From RDYJ01 sp034931405 (GTDB lineage Bacteria > Cyanobacteriota > Cyanobacteriia > Cyanobacteriales > Nostocaceae): a stretch of 64,000 nt of DNA. Of this stretch, positions 15,295 through 23,156 are shown piece by piece; the first letter of the stretch is position 1, and each line of letters starts with the position of its first letter. The notes below the pieces were generated by a model. That model was not told where the DNA came from, searched no databases, and saw only the letters and a program-made list of their open reading frames with translations. Made by a program: the position numbers and the translations under genes. The DNA lies in contig NZ_JAYGHA010000023.1 in assembly GCF_034931405.1 (NCBI RefSeq), forward strand, positions 1 through 64,000, written 5' to 3'.

Positions 15295-16806
15295 ATGATT
15301 TTCCCCGATTTCCACCAATTTACAGAACTAGCTCAAAAAGGTAATTTTGTCCCTGTCTATCAAGAATGGGTAGCTGACCTAGATACCCCTGTTTCTGCTT
15401 GGTATAAGGTCTGTGCAGATCAACCTTACAGCTTTTTGTTGGAATCGGTAGAAGGCGGGGAAAAACTAGGGCGTTATAGTTTATTGGGTTGTGATCCGCT
15501 GTGGATTTTAGAAGCACGGGGAAATAAAACCACTCAAACACATCGAGATGGTTCTCAACAAGTTTTCACAGGTGATCCTTTTACAGTTTTAGCTGATTGT
15601 TTAGCACCTTATCACCCAGTAAAATTACCACAACTACCTTCAGGAATCGGTGGTTTATTCGGGTTTTGGGGTTATGAATTAATTAACTGGATTGAACCTC
15701 GTGTACCTATTCATCCCCAAGATGAGCGTAATATCCCTGATGGATTATGGATGCAGGTAGACCAACTGTTGATATTTGATCAGGTTAAACGCAAAATTTG
15801 GGCGATCGCCTATGCTGATTTACGAGATACTGATAATTTAGCAGCAGCATATCAAAAAGCGAGCGATCGCATTCAAGAAATGGTAAGTAAATTATCCTTA
15901 CCTTTATCACCAGAAAATACTAAATTACCTTGGACATCTCCCCAAAATAAACCCAAAGCAGGAATAGAAGAATACACCAGCAATTTTACCAAAAAAGAAT
16001 TTTGCGCGAGTGTAGAAAAAGCCAAAGAATATATTAAAGCCGGCGATATTTTTCAAGTTGTAATTTCGCAAAGATTATCTACAGAATATACAGGTGATCC
16101 TTTCGCTTTATATCGTTCTTTACGCCAAATTAACCCATCACCTTACATGGCGTTTTTTAACTTCCAAGACTGGCAAATTATCGGTTCTAGTCCTGAAGTA
16201 ATGGTCAAAGCAGAACGAGATGAAGAAGGGGGAATTATTGCCACAGTTCGACCCATTGCAGGAACAAGACCGAGAGGAAAAACCACCAAAGAAGATGAAG
16301 CTTTAGCAGCAGATTTACTTCAAGATCCTAAAGAAGTTGCCGAACACGTCATGTTAGTAGATTTAGGACGCAATGATTTAGGAAGAGTCTGTAAAAGTGG
16401 TACAGTTAAAGTTGATGAATTAATGTTAGTTGAACTGTACTCTCACGTTATGCACATTGTTAGTAATGTAGTTGGTAAATTAGCAGATAATAAAACCGCA
16501 TGGGATTTATTAAAAGCTTCTTTTCCAGCGGGAACAGTTAGCGGTGCGCCAAAAATTCGCGCAATGGAAATAATTAATGAATTAGAACCAACCCGCAGAG
16601 GAGTATATTCTGGGGTGTATGGATATTATGATTTTGAAGGACAATTAAATACAGCGATCGCTATTAGAACAATGGTGTTAAATAATCAAATTGTCACAGT
16701 TCAAGCAGGTGCAGGTTTAGTAGCAGATTCCGAACCAGAAAAAGAATATGAAGAAACATTAAATAAAGCTAGAGGTTTATTAGAAGCAATTCGATGTTTA
16801 CGGTAA
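15295..16806 (+). CDS. trpE: Anthranilate synthase component I
   Basis: 503 residues, catalysing chorismate plus ammonia or glutamine to anthranilate in tryptophan synthesis. The chorismate-binding core carries RPIAGTRPRG (from about 319), HVMLVDLGRNDLGRV, SHVMHIVSNV, FPAGTVSGAPKIRAMEII and GAGLVADSEPEKEYEET. The PIAGT motif separates it from PabB, which has PIKGT (compare the gene at 58471-60663). The start is the ATG at 15295. The glutaminase partner TrpG is not adjacent. I see no obvious leader peptide. A hairpin follows the stop. Confidence 0.95.
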   Translation: MIFPDFHQFTELAQKGNFVPVYQEWVADLDTPVSAWYKVCADQPYSFLLESVEGGEKLGRYSLLGCDPLWILEARGNKTTQTHRDGSQQVFTGDPFTVLADCLAPYHPVKLPQLPSGIGGLFGFWGYELINWIEPRVPIHPQDERNIPDGLWMQVDQLLIFDQVKRKIWAIAYADLRDTDNLAAAYQKASDRIQEMVSKLSLPLSPENTKLPWTSPQNKPKAGIEEYTSNFTKKEFCASVEKAKEYIKAGDIFQVVISQRLSTEYTGDPFALYRSLRQINPSPYMAFFNFQDWQIIGSSPEVMVKAERDEEGGIIATVRPIAGTRPRGKTTKEDEALAADLLQDPKEVAEHVMLVDLGRNDLGRVCKSGTVKVDELMLVELYSHVMHIVSNVVGKLADNKTAWDLLKASFPAGTVSGAPKIRAMEIINELEPTRRGVYSGVYGYYDFEGQLNTAIAIRTMVLNNQIVTVQAGAGLVADSEPEKEYEETLNKARGLLEAIRCLR

Positions 16807-16817
16807 TTAATACCCAA

Positions 16818-16846
16818 ATCCCTAACTTCTTGGAGAAGTCGGGGAT
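16818..16846 (+). terminator. Hairpin after trpE (recurrent GACTTCTT...AAGTC type)
   Basis: ATCCCTAACTTCT-tgg-AGAAGTCGGGGAT folds into a long stem 11 bases after the trpE stop. Similar hairpins follow the stop codons of the genes ending at 43289 and 49307, so this looks like a dispersed hairpin family used as transcript ends. Confidence 0.6.
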
Positions 16847-16854
16847 CTAAATCC

Positions 16855-17217
16855 TTACATTATATAAGCCTTCATTCCATGCAAAAACAAACCTAAACCC
16901 CAACCCAAAAGGGGAAAAATAGCCCAAAAATATCCAGGACTTGTGAACAAATTCAGCAAAATCAAAAACCCATTCACCGCAATAAAAGTAATCAAATGTA
17001 CTTGGAACTCTTTGCGTTTTTGATTATTAGACATCTGATCTTTTTTCACTTCCACTTCTTTTGTTAACCATTCCTGTTCCGCAGCTTTTAGAGATTCTGA
17101 AGAAACACCTAATTCTGATGCGATTTCTATAATCTGTTCCCGTGTAAATTCTCCCTGTTGCTTACGTTTAAAAGCAACTTCCAGAATTTGTTGCATTTCT
17201 TCTGAATTGTAAGTCAT
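16855..17217 (-). CDS. 2TM-domain protein
   Basis: 120 residues from the ATG at 17217. The N-terminal half is helical and charged, with TREQIIEIASELGVSSESL (a short helix-turn-helix-like or SHOCT-like segment); the C-terminal half has two TM helices separated by FTSPGY, typical of the 2TM domain seen in small bacterial membrane proteins. The function of the family is not established. It is convergent with trpE and shares the hairpin between them. Confidence 0.65.
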   Translation of the reverse strand: MTYNSEEMQQILEVAFKRKQQGEFTREQIIEIASELGVSSESLKAAEQEWLTKEVEVKKDQMSNNQKRKEFQVHLITFIAVNGFLILLNLFTSPGYFWAIFPLLGWGLGLFLHGMKAYIM

Positions 17218-17408
17218 TATCAATACCTAAAATGGTAAAAAATACTTCTCAGATTGACTTTTGCAGCGATAGATACACAACCTTAAAAATATATTTTCCT
17301 GTTTTTATCAACAGATGAGAAATATATTTTATCTTTCAAAGATAAACTAATGTAGTATTTAAAAACACAAATTGAGTAATAATCTGAGATCAACAACTTT
17401 TTCAAATA

Positions 17409-18164
17409 TCAACTATACCATCCCAATCGTTTAGAAATATCTGTCACATTAATCACAGAAGCAACTAATTTATAACAACATTCTGACTCACTTTGAAATG
17501 AAGGTTGAAAAGGTTCACTTAAACTAATAGTTAACCTAAATTTATCAGGTTCAAAATTTTCTAACTTGAGTTTTTCTATTACCTCTTCACAGGAATATAT
17601 TCCCTCTTCCAAATAATTTAGTTTATCTATCCAAATCGGATCAGTAATTGGTAAATCATAAAAATTACCACATAAACAAAAAAGACATCTACAAGTTTTT
17701 TTATTTTGAGAATTATATTTAATTTCCCATTCTAATTCTTCTGGATTTATCATAGCTAATGAAGATTTAAGTGGTGATATTTGCAAATCCTCATAACGTA
17801 TAAATTTATCGAAATTACCTAATAATTTAGGTTCAGAAGAATTTTGTTTAATTTCTGGTTTGAGTAATTTTTGTGCTTGTTCTAAACTAGCTTTTCCTAA
17901 AATCTGCCATTTATAACTATAATGAATTAAGTAATTTTCTGGATGATGACATTGTGGTTCATGTCTCATCAAAGGAATTCTAATAATATCAAATAACTCT
18001 GGTTCTCTACCATATTTAGTAGTGTAATGTTCTGGATATAAAGTACCATCTCTTTTATTAGAAATTGGCCGCAACCACCCAGAACCATCAGTTTTCATAC
18101 CAGCAATACAAATTCCACCATGTTTAGTAGATTTAGCAAGACAGATAATATCAAAGGTCAGCAT
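17409..18164 (-). CDS. Dual-OB-domain-like protein
   Basis: 251 residues. The opening, with a conserved CLAKSTKHGGICIAGM and GSGWLRPISN, and the C-terminal TISLSEPFQP resemble the dual OB-containing family that occurs with DUF488 proteins. A cysteine-rich centre (CRCLFCLCG) could bind metal. OB folds bind nucleic acid or nucleotides. It lies 123 bases after two DUF488 genes on the same strand, supporting one operon. The function is not known; a nucleic-acid-linked sensing role is inference. Confidence 0.65.
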   Translation of the reverse strand: MLTFDIICLAKSTKHGGICIAGMKTDGSGWLRPISNKRDGTLYPEHYTTKYGREPELFDIIRIPLMRHEPQCHHPENYLIHYSYKWQILGKASLEQAQKLLKPEIKQNSSEPKLLGNFDKFIRYEDLQISPLKSSLAMINPEELEWEIKYNSQNKKTCRCLFCLCGNFYDLPITDPIWIDKLNYLEEGIYSCEEVIEKLKLENFEPDKFRLTISLSEPFQPSFQSESECCYKLVASVINVTDISKRLGWYS

Positions 18165-18287
18165 TTTTTAGTCTCATTAGCACCCTAATTACCTAAGTAA
18201 TAGTAGAACAAGACAAATTTATATGTGAACAGTAAAATCACGTACTGCTTAAACAAAGAAGTCAGGGATATAAATCTGGAAATATAC

Positions 18288-18743
18288 TCAAAGATGATGA
18301 ATTTTGATACTTTTATCTAATTTACATTGCAAATATTCAGCTACTAACCGACGATGACAGTTATGGGGTTTGAGTTCACTACACAATAAACAGCTTTTAT
18401 CTATGATATCTATAGATAATTTATTTTCAATTTGACGTTGTGAAATCAGATGATTAAATTTTTCTTCATAAACATCCCAGGTAATTTGCTTTTTTTTATA
18501 AGCATCTAAAATATCTTGAGTTGGTGCTAAATCAAGAATATGGATATATTCAATTTCTCCAATTTTACGGAGAAAATATTCTAAATCTTGCTTTTTTGCA
18601 AATCCCGCAAGTTGAGAAACATTATTTAATCGAGTATCAATAACTCGTTTCACACCTGATTTTATTAAAGTTTCAAAAAACTGGTCTGCTTTTTTTTGAG
18701 TAAACCCAATAGTAAATAAATCAATTTCTTTATTCATCTTCAT
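18288..18743 (-). CDS. DUF488-family protein (second copy)
   Basis: 151 residues. It begins LFTIGFTQKKADQFFETLIK, then VIDTRLNN, and ends with CLLCSELKPHNCHRRLVAEYL, the Cys...CHR signature of DUF488. It overlaps the end of the upstream DUF488 gene by 14 bases, so translation is coupled. Only about a quarter of residues look shared between the two copies, so they are old paralogues with probably different tasks. The biochemical activity is unknown. Confidence 0.8.
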   Translation of the reverse strand: MKMNKEIDLFTIGFTQKKADQFFETLIKSGVKRVIDTRLNNVSQLAGFAKKQDLEYFLRKIGEIEYIHILDLAPTQDILDAYKKKQITWDVYEEKFNHLISQRQIENKLSIDIIDKSCLLCSELKPHNCHRRLVAEYLQCKLDKSIKIHHL

Positions 18744-19386
18744 CCTTATTTTCAGTATAAGCCACTTTTTCAGCTTGTAATTGATATGCTTTTTCTACTA
18801 ACTCTGCACGGGAAAGTTGTTTTTCTATAGTTTGTGTAAGTTGCATATCAAAAAGAGAAAGCTGTTTAATATTACTTTGATTTTCGGGTAACATTTTATA
18901 TAAATTATGTTGTTTTAAAACTCTATTTTCTAAATCTTCATTCTTTTCTAAATCACCATTTTTAAGAATATGGTAGATATCCAAACCAGCACTTTTCAAA
19001 TGTGGACAAATCAAAATTGCACGATGACAAACAATGGGGTCTTGTTCTGCACACATTAAACTAATTTGATGTTTTTCTGAACCTTGAATTAAACGATTTA
19101 ACCCAATTCTAAAAGCTTCTGTTGCTGCTATTAAATCATATCTAGCCATTCCATCTACATAGCAGTTTCTATCAATAGGACGAGCGCCTAAATTATCACC
19201 AAGGGGGACATAAGCGATATTTACGGTTTTGAGTTCTGCTTTTAATGCTGATTGGTTAAATTGAGGAAATCGCCGACTATAGGGACTAGAACGGACATCA
19301 GCTAAAGCGGTAACATCGTGTTTTTGTAACAGTTCAATAAAAGATTCGATTGTGTGGTTGGAATGTCCGATAGTGAATGTTTTCAT
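18730..19386 (-). CDS. DUF488-family protein (first copy)
   Basis: 218 residues. Landmarks: TIGHSNHTIESFIELL, ALADVRSSPYSRRFPQFN, LGDNLGARP and the cysteine-histidine motif LMCAEQDPIVCHRAIL. The C-terminal 60 residues form a charged helical extension not present in the smaller copy. It is first in the run DUF488-DUF488-dual OB. The conserved Cys, His and Arg residues suggest an enzyme or a nucleotide/metal binder, but no activity is established for the family. Confidence 0.85.
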   Translation of the reverse strand: MKTFTIGHSNHTIESFIELLQKHDVTALADVRSSPYSRRFPQFNQSALKAELKTVNIAYVPLGDNLGARPIDRNCYVDGMARYDLIAATEAFRIGLNRLIQGSEKHQISLMCAEQDPIVCHRAILICPHLKSAGLDIYHILKNGDLEKNEDLENRVLKQHNLYKMLPENQSNIKQLSLFDMQLTQTIEKQLSRAELVEKAYQLQAEKVAYTENKDEDE

Positions 19387-19515
19387 AATTTGTTATTATA
19401 TGGAATAATTTATAGGTATTTTAACCGTTATAATATCAATATGCAACCTATACTCTTTGTTAGTTTTCCCTATTGCTTACCCTGTCCAATATTAAGTTTT
19501 ATTATGTCTTTACAA

Positions 19516-19971
19516 TTATTGATTATCTCTCCAATTTTCTAAAGAAAAACCAATTACACTTTGGATTCTGATAAAATCAGTATCAGCCGAAACTAACGTT
19601 AATTGATTACGAATTGCTATTGCTGCTATCCAAAGATCATTTTCATCAAAACCTAATTGAGTGATTTTAGTCGTTTGCCGTTTAGTTTTTTGCTTTGGTC
19701 CAAATTTATTAATTAATCCTGCTTTTATTTGTCCATATATTTTAGCAGTTACATCATCTACATAATAAACTCTTATATCTGCGAGAAATTGCTCAATACG
19801 AGTTAAATTTTCTTCCTTATAACTAGAATTTTCTGCCATATAAGTTAGCTCACCTACTGTGATAATAGTAGTAGCTATATTTGTTTCTCCAACTTCCTGT
19901 ATATAATCAAGAACCGTCTGATTTTTCAGAAAAATTAAACTACAATGATTAGTGTCTAAAAGATACATCAT
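19516..19971 (-). CDS. vapC: VapC-type PIN-domain toxin
   Basis: 151 residues with the PIN RNase acidic set: Asp6 (LLDTN), Glu41 (TVGELTY), Asp112 (ENDLWIAA) and Asp130/Asp132 (SADTDF). PIN toxins cleave RNA, often tRNA or rRNA. The gene overlaps the antitoxin by ATGA (19968-19971), so the two are translationally coupled. All catalytic residues are present, so the toxin should be active if freed. The family is very common in cyanobacterial genomes. Confidence 0.88.
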   Translation of the reverse strand: MMYLLDTNHCSLIFLKNQTVLDYIQEVGETNIATTIITVGELTYMAENSSYKEENLTRIEQFLADIRVYYVDDVTAKIYGQIKAGLINKFGPKQKTKRQTTKITQLGFDENDLWIAAIAIRNQLTLVSADTDFIRIQSVIGFSLENWRDNQ

Positions 19972-20240
19972 TCAAAAGGATTAATACGATTATTAATTTT
20001 CACTTTACCTCTAGTTTCAGAGACTAACTTTAGACATTCTTCCAGGTCATCCCCTACCCATGTACCAGCATGACGTAAAATTGAACGTCCTGAAGCTGGC
20101 CTATAGTTAGTTTTTTCTGATAAACTTGCTTCTTGTTTATATTTAATAAATTCCACAAATTCATCAATCATTTTTAAATTTTCTGGTGAAATGGTTAATA
20201 AATTTTGTTCGATTTTTTGTCTTAATTCAAGAGAGTTCAT
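19968..20240 (-). CDS. vapB: VapB-type antitoxin
   Basis: 90 residues. The N-terminal part is helical (NSLELRQKIEQNLLTISPEN) and the C-terminal tail has AGTWVGDDLEECLKLVSETR, the segment that in this cyanobacterial antitoxin group wraps the PIN toxin. A strong ribosome site (AGGAGG, 8 bases before the ATG) makes antitoxin synthesis efficient, as expected. Its tail matches the decayed antitoxin at 20382-20632, showing that the two loci are paralogous. Confidence 0.8.
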   Translation of the reverse strand: MNSLELRQKIEQNLLTISPENLKMIDEFVEFIKYKQEASLSEKTNYRPASGRSILRHAGTWVGDDLEECLKLVSETRGKVKINNRINPFE

Positions 20241-20381
20241 AATTTTAACCTCCTAATTGCAATTAATATTTTTACTTTTATAAATATTAATTGTTGATTG
20301 ATATGATATAATTATAGCGTAAATTCGGGTTTCTGAAAACTATAGTCTAAAAACTATCAAATAAAAACAATAAAAAACCAA

Positions 20382-20632
20382 ATGACTACTATCAAGGAAC
20401 AACTGATTGCTTCAATTGAAAACGCACCAGAACCAATACTGGAAAAAACCCTTGACTATCTCAAAACCAAAATAAATACCTCCACCATCAAATCAAGTAA
20501 TGTTTCTGTACAAGATGGAGAACCGATATTACGTGGAGCTAAAGCCAAAGATTTGCTACAATTTGGCAAGGTGAGGACTTTGAGAAATGTCTCCAGCTTG
20601 TTTACGATACCCGCTCCGAAGCTAAATTCTGA
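20382..20632 (+). pseudogene. Frameshifted VapB-type antitoxin
   Basis: Frame 1 gives MTTIKEQLIASIENAPEPIL to LRGAKAKDLLQF, then goes off. In another frame from about 20574 to the TGA at 20632 it reads GEDFEKCLQLVYDTRSEAKF, which matches the tail of the neighbouring antitoxin (GDDLEECLKLVSETRGKVK). The lost AGTW-type residues imply a small deletion, about 10 bases, near 20570. A short remnant of the partner toxin follows at 20629. Read in frame 1 alone it would be an 89-residue protein ending at 20651. Confidence 0.75.
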
Positions 20633-20685
20633 TCTATCTTATAGACACTAATCAGTTAAAGTTTATTTTTCTTGATTTTCATTAA
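20629..20685 (+). pseudogene. N-terminal stub of a VapC toxin
   Basis: The codons after the antitoxin stop read IYLIDTNQLKFIFL and then stop (TAA 20683-20685). LIDTN is the first strand and catalytic Asp of a PIN domain. The ATG has become CTG, and everything beyond the first 15 residues is missing, replaced by the convergent DUF4209 gene. Together with the frameshifted antitoxin this is a dead vapBC locus. Confidence 0.6.
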
Positions 20686-22504
20686 CCCACAGTTTGTAGC
20701 TTGGTACGAGACATAGATACAGTATTAGCCACCACAGATATGCAAGTTGTGGAGCAAAAAATTGATGGTGATCAAATAACCCGTGGCAAATCTCATTTCT
20801 GAAATTAGAACCTAAAGATTCAGTTAACAAACATCTGAGAGTGAAAATAGTGTCTTTTGTTAAGGTCTGCTCTAAATCTGATAATTCTAAAACTTTACCA
20901 AGGGTATATTCATTCTGAATTCCCAGGTCAGACGTGATATGGCCATTTAGTTTCAAAATGTGACGTAATGAATTTTCCAACTGCGGAATTAATAAATGTG
21001 CTGCTAAAACTAAATCTCCTTGTAATCCAGCTAATAAGCCTCGTGCATAAAGAGGTTCACGTCCTTTTGGGATAAATGAATTTTCATAGAAAATAAAGGA
21101 TAAATCCTCTAATTTTAAATCATGTTCAGAGCAAATTTGATTACAAGCAGGAGCAACAAAATTTAGTCCATACCAACCTTGATAGAATTTTGTATTTTTG
21201 AACATATATTCCTGTAAATCATATTTACCCTCTCCACTAATCGCTTTTGTTTTTCCCTCTTGATCAATGTGAGCTTTGGGTATGAAATGTGTTTTGTATG
21301 ACTCCAGATTCTGCCTTGCTTCTGATTCAATATGATCGTAATTCTGAATCAGTTTATATCCAAACACTAGAGAATATAGAGCATCTTTAAGAGACTTACC
21401 CATTACTAATTTTATTGCAGTCTGCTGCATTTCAGGGTCATCAAAATCAGCTGGTTCACCAACAGAAATAGTCACTATCTCAGACATAGATTTTTTCTGA
21501 TAATCTAGCATCTGTTTATGTAATTCCTGTATACGTTTGGTAGTATCTTCTCTTTTTTTAAAAGTATCCTCAATCTTCTTTAAAAATTCGATTGCAATTT
21601 CAAGTCGGCCAGCAGCTACGCTGTAACTATTAGGTTCTTGACTAAGAACAGCTTGCTCGGCGTACCAAACATATACTTCAGCACCAAATATATCTGCAAG
21701 ACGTTGAGATTCTATATCACCTGCTATTTTGTACCATTCGCTCTCTATATCACGATAAGCTATTTGGCTATCAACAGCTTGATGATAGTTGGGAGATTTC
21801 TTTCCTAAAACTGCCTTTTGAGCAGCAATATCCGCATAATTATTTGCATAACTAGAAAGATCACTTTTTTTAATGTCCTTTAGACTTTTTCTTAAATCTT
21901 CTTGTAGCACTTGCATTGCACTGCCGATTAAAAATTCATTTTCTATACCTTCATAGCGAACTATAAGATCATCAATATACTCAATAACCTTAGACCGCAT
22001 TATTGTATTCTTTTTTCCATCAATAAATGATGCTAATTGTGCCGCTCGCTTTAGTCTATCATTGCAATTTATCCAATTCTCTTTATTTTCAAGAATTCTG
22101 GCTGACTTCAGGTATGATTCTACCGCTACCTTAGCCATTTGTATTGGTCTAGCTTTTTCTGGATCTCGCTTACAAATCCAGAGTATGTCAGCGACCCTCG
22201 CTTTCATTTCAGGATCGTTGATATTTATAACTAACTCTCTCAATATAGGCAGATGATGATCAGATAATTCTGAAGTTATCATCTCTTCTGGCATAGTCTG
22301 AGGGTTCATCAAGATAGAAGTAATATCACTCAGAAATGTGAAAACCTCATGAGCTAGACAGTCACCAGATAATTTATACGCTTCGGCTTTTATCCCAAAT
22401 TTCTCACTGTAATTCTTACATTCTTTCGGATCTGTTTGACTTAATATATCTGTCCATTCATATCTATCAAAGTCTGATAGCTGAAATACTGGCTTATCAA
22501 GCAT
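20663..22504 (-). CDS. DUF4209-like protein with HEPN-type RxxxxH motif
   Basis: 613 residues, soluble and mostly helical. The C-terminal region carries SNFRNEICHGLFDHHQF: R-N-E-I-C-H fits the R-x4-6-H motif of HEPN RNases, and the RN..HGL pattern is the mark of DUF4209. The N-terminal 450 residues look like helical repeats. HEPN proteins often act as RNases in toxin-antitoxin and phage defence, so a defence role is possible; the neighbours on the same side are two vapBC loci and the DUF488 operon. No function is known for this family. Confidence 0.7.
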   Translation of the reverse strand: MLDKPVFQLSDFDRYEWTDILSQTDPKECKNYSEKFGIKAEAYKLSGDCLAHEVFTFLSDITSILMNPQTMPEEMITSELSDHHLPILRELVININDPEMKARVADILWICKRDPEKARPIQMAKVAVESYLKSARILENKENWINCNDRLKRAAQLASFIDGKKNTIMRSKVIEYIDDLIVRYEGIENEFLIGSAMQVLQEDLRKSLKDIKKSDLSSYANNYADIAAQKAVLGKKSPNYHQAVDSQIAYRDIESEWYKIAGDIESQRLADIFGAEVYVWYAEQAVLSQEPNSYSVAAGRLEIAIEFLKKIEDTFKKREDTTKRIQELHKQMLDYQKKSMSEIVTISVGEPADFDDPEMQQTAIKLVMGKSLKDALYSLVFGYKLIQNYDHIESEARQNLESYKTHFIPKAHIDQEGKTKAISGEGKYDLQEYMFKNTKFYQGWYGLNFVAPACNQICSEHDLKLEDLSFIFYENSFIPKGREPLYARGLLAGLQGDLVLAAHLLIPQLENSLRHILKLNGHITSDLGIQNEYTLGKVLELSDLEQTLTKDTIFTLRCLLTESLGSNFRNEICHGLFDHHQFFAPQLAYLWWLILYLCLVPSYKLWVNENQEK

Positions 22505-22593
22505 AGTGAGGTTATAGTGTTTCTTATATTCTAATAAGTAATATTATTGTAGTATAAAAGTTTTAAAGTCGCATATTGTAGAAAATACCGCAC

Positions 22594-22630
22594 AAAAAAG
22601 CGGGCTAACCGCTAATGCTTGGTTAACCCG
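22594..22630 (-). terminator. Rho-independent terminator of the ycf46-ycf35 unit
   Basis: On the minus strand CGGGTTAACC, a 10-base loop and GGTTAGCCCG form a strong stem with one mismatch, followed by a run of T (complement of 22594-22599). It starts about 30 bases after the ycf35 stop. Confidence 0.85.
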
Positions 22631-22659
22631 TTCAGCTTTGGGAACGCGCAGAGAAATTC

Positions 22660-23010
22660 TTATTGCAATACCAACTTAACGTTAGCGTTTTGCAAGCCGC
22701 GCTGTTTTACTTCAGCCAAAGTCTTGTTAACGGCGTATTTTTGGTTAATAGAGTTGATCAACTCGGTTTGGTTGTGCTTCTTAGCAACGCCCCACAGGTC
22801 AGCGATAAGATCAAAAGAACCATCGCTATTGCGAGACCAACCTAAATCGTACTCGCCTTCCAATACAGCAACGATGTCGGAACGTACACGCTGACCGTTA
22901 TAACCACGAACATCAGCTTCAGTCTTTACGCTAATACCTAAGTCGCGCAAAGAAGCTTTGAGAATTTCGGCATCGGTGATTTTGGTACGCAGAGTGCTAA
23001 AGTGAGACAT
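22660..23010 (-). CDS. ycf35: Ycf35 family protein (DUF1257)
   Basis: 116 residues from the ATG at 23010, chosen because GGAGG stands seven bases upstream and known family members begin MSHFS; a longer frame from 23052 adds 14 residues. Conserved in cyanobacteria and some algal plastids: KTKITDAEILKASLRDLG, VRGYNGQ, DIVAVLEGEYDLGWSRN. The molecular function is not established. It lies downstream of ycf46, as commonly seen, and its 146-base upstream gap holds two hairpins (23071-23094 and 23108-23125). Confidence 0.92.
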   Translation of the reverse strand: MSHFSTLRTKITDAEILKASLRDLGISVKTEADVRGYNGQRVRSDIVAVLEGEYDLGWSRNSDGSFDLIADLWGVAKKHNQTELINSINQKYAVNKTLAEVKQRGLQNANVKLVLQ

Positions 23011-23070
23011 TTGGGTTTCCTCCAATGAGAAGATTGATGAGAAAAACGACAACGGTTTCTTTTTCAGCCA

Positions 23071-23125
23071 AGCCGCATTAATTGGGAAGCGGCTTTTTTC
23101 GTAACCTGTTAGCCTTGTGGCTAAC
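23071..23125. promoter_or_regulatory. Two hairpins between ycf46 and ycf35
   Basis: AGCCGC/GCGGCT (23071-23094, with a T-run on the plus strand) and a perfect GTTAGCC-ttgt-GGCTAAC (23108-23125). They lie in the leader of ycf35 and may slow or partly stop transcription coming from ycf46, or protect a processed end. The role is inferred. Confidence 0.5.
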
Positions 23126-23156
23126 CTTTCCCCCCTGACATTGCAGGAGAAAGCTT

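Noticed and set aside
22594..22630. Small RNA gene downstream of ycf35
   Set aside because: The hairpin plus T-run is explained as a terminator of the ycf46-ycf35 transcript; no promoter is seen beside it.
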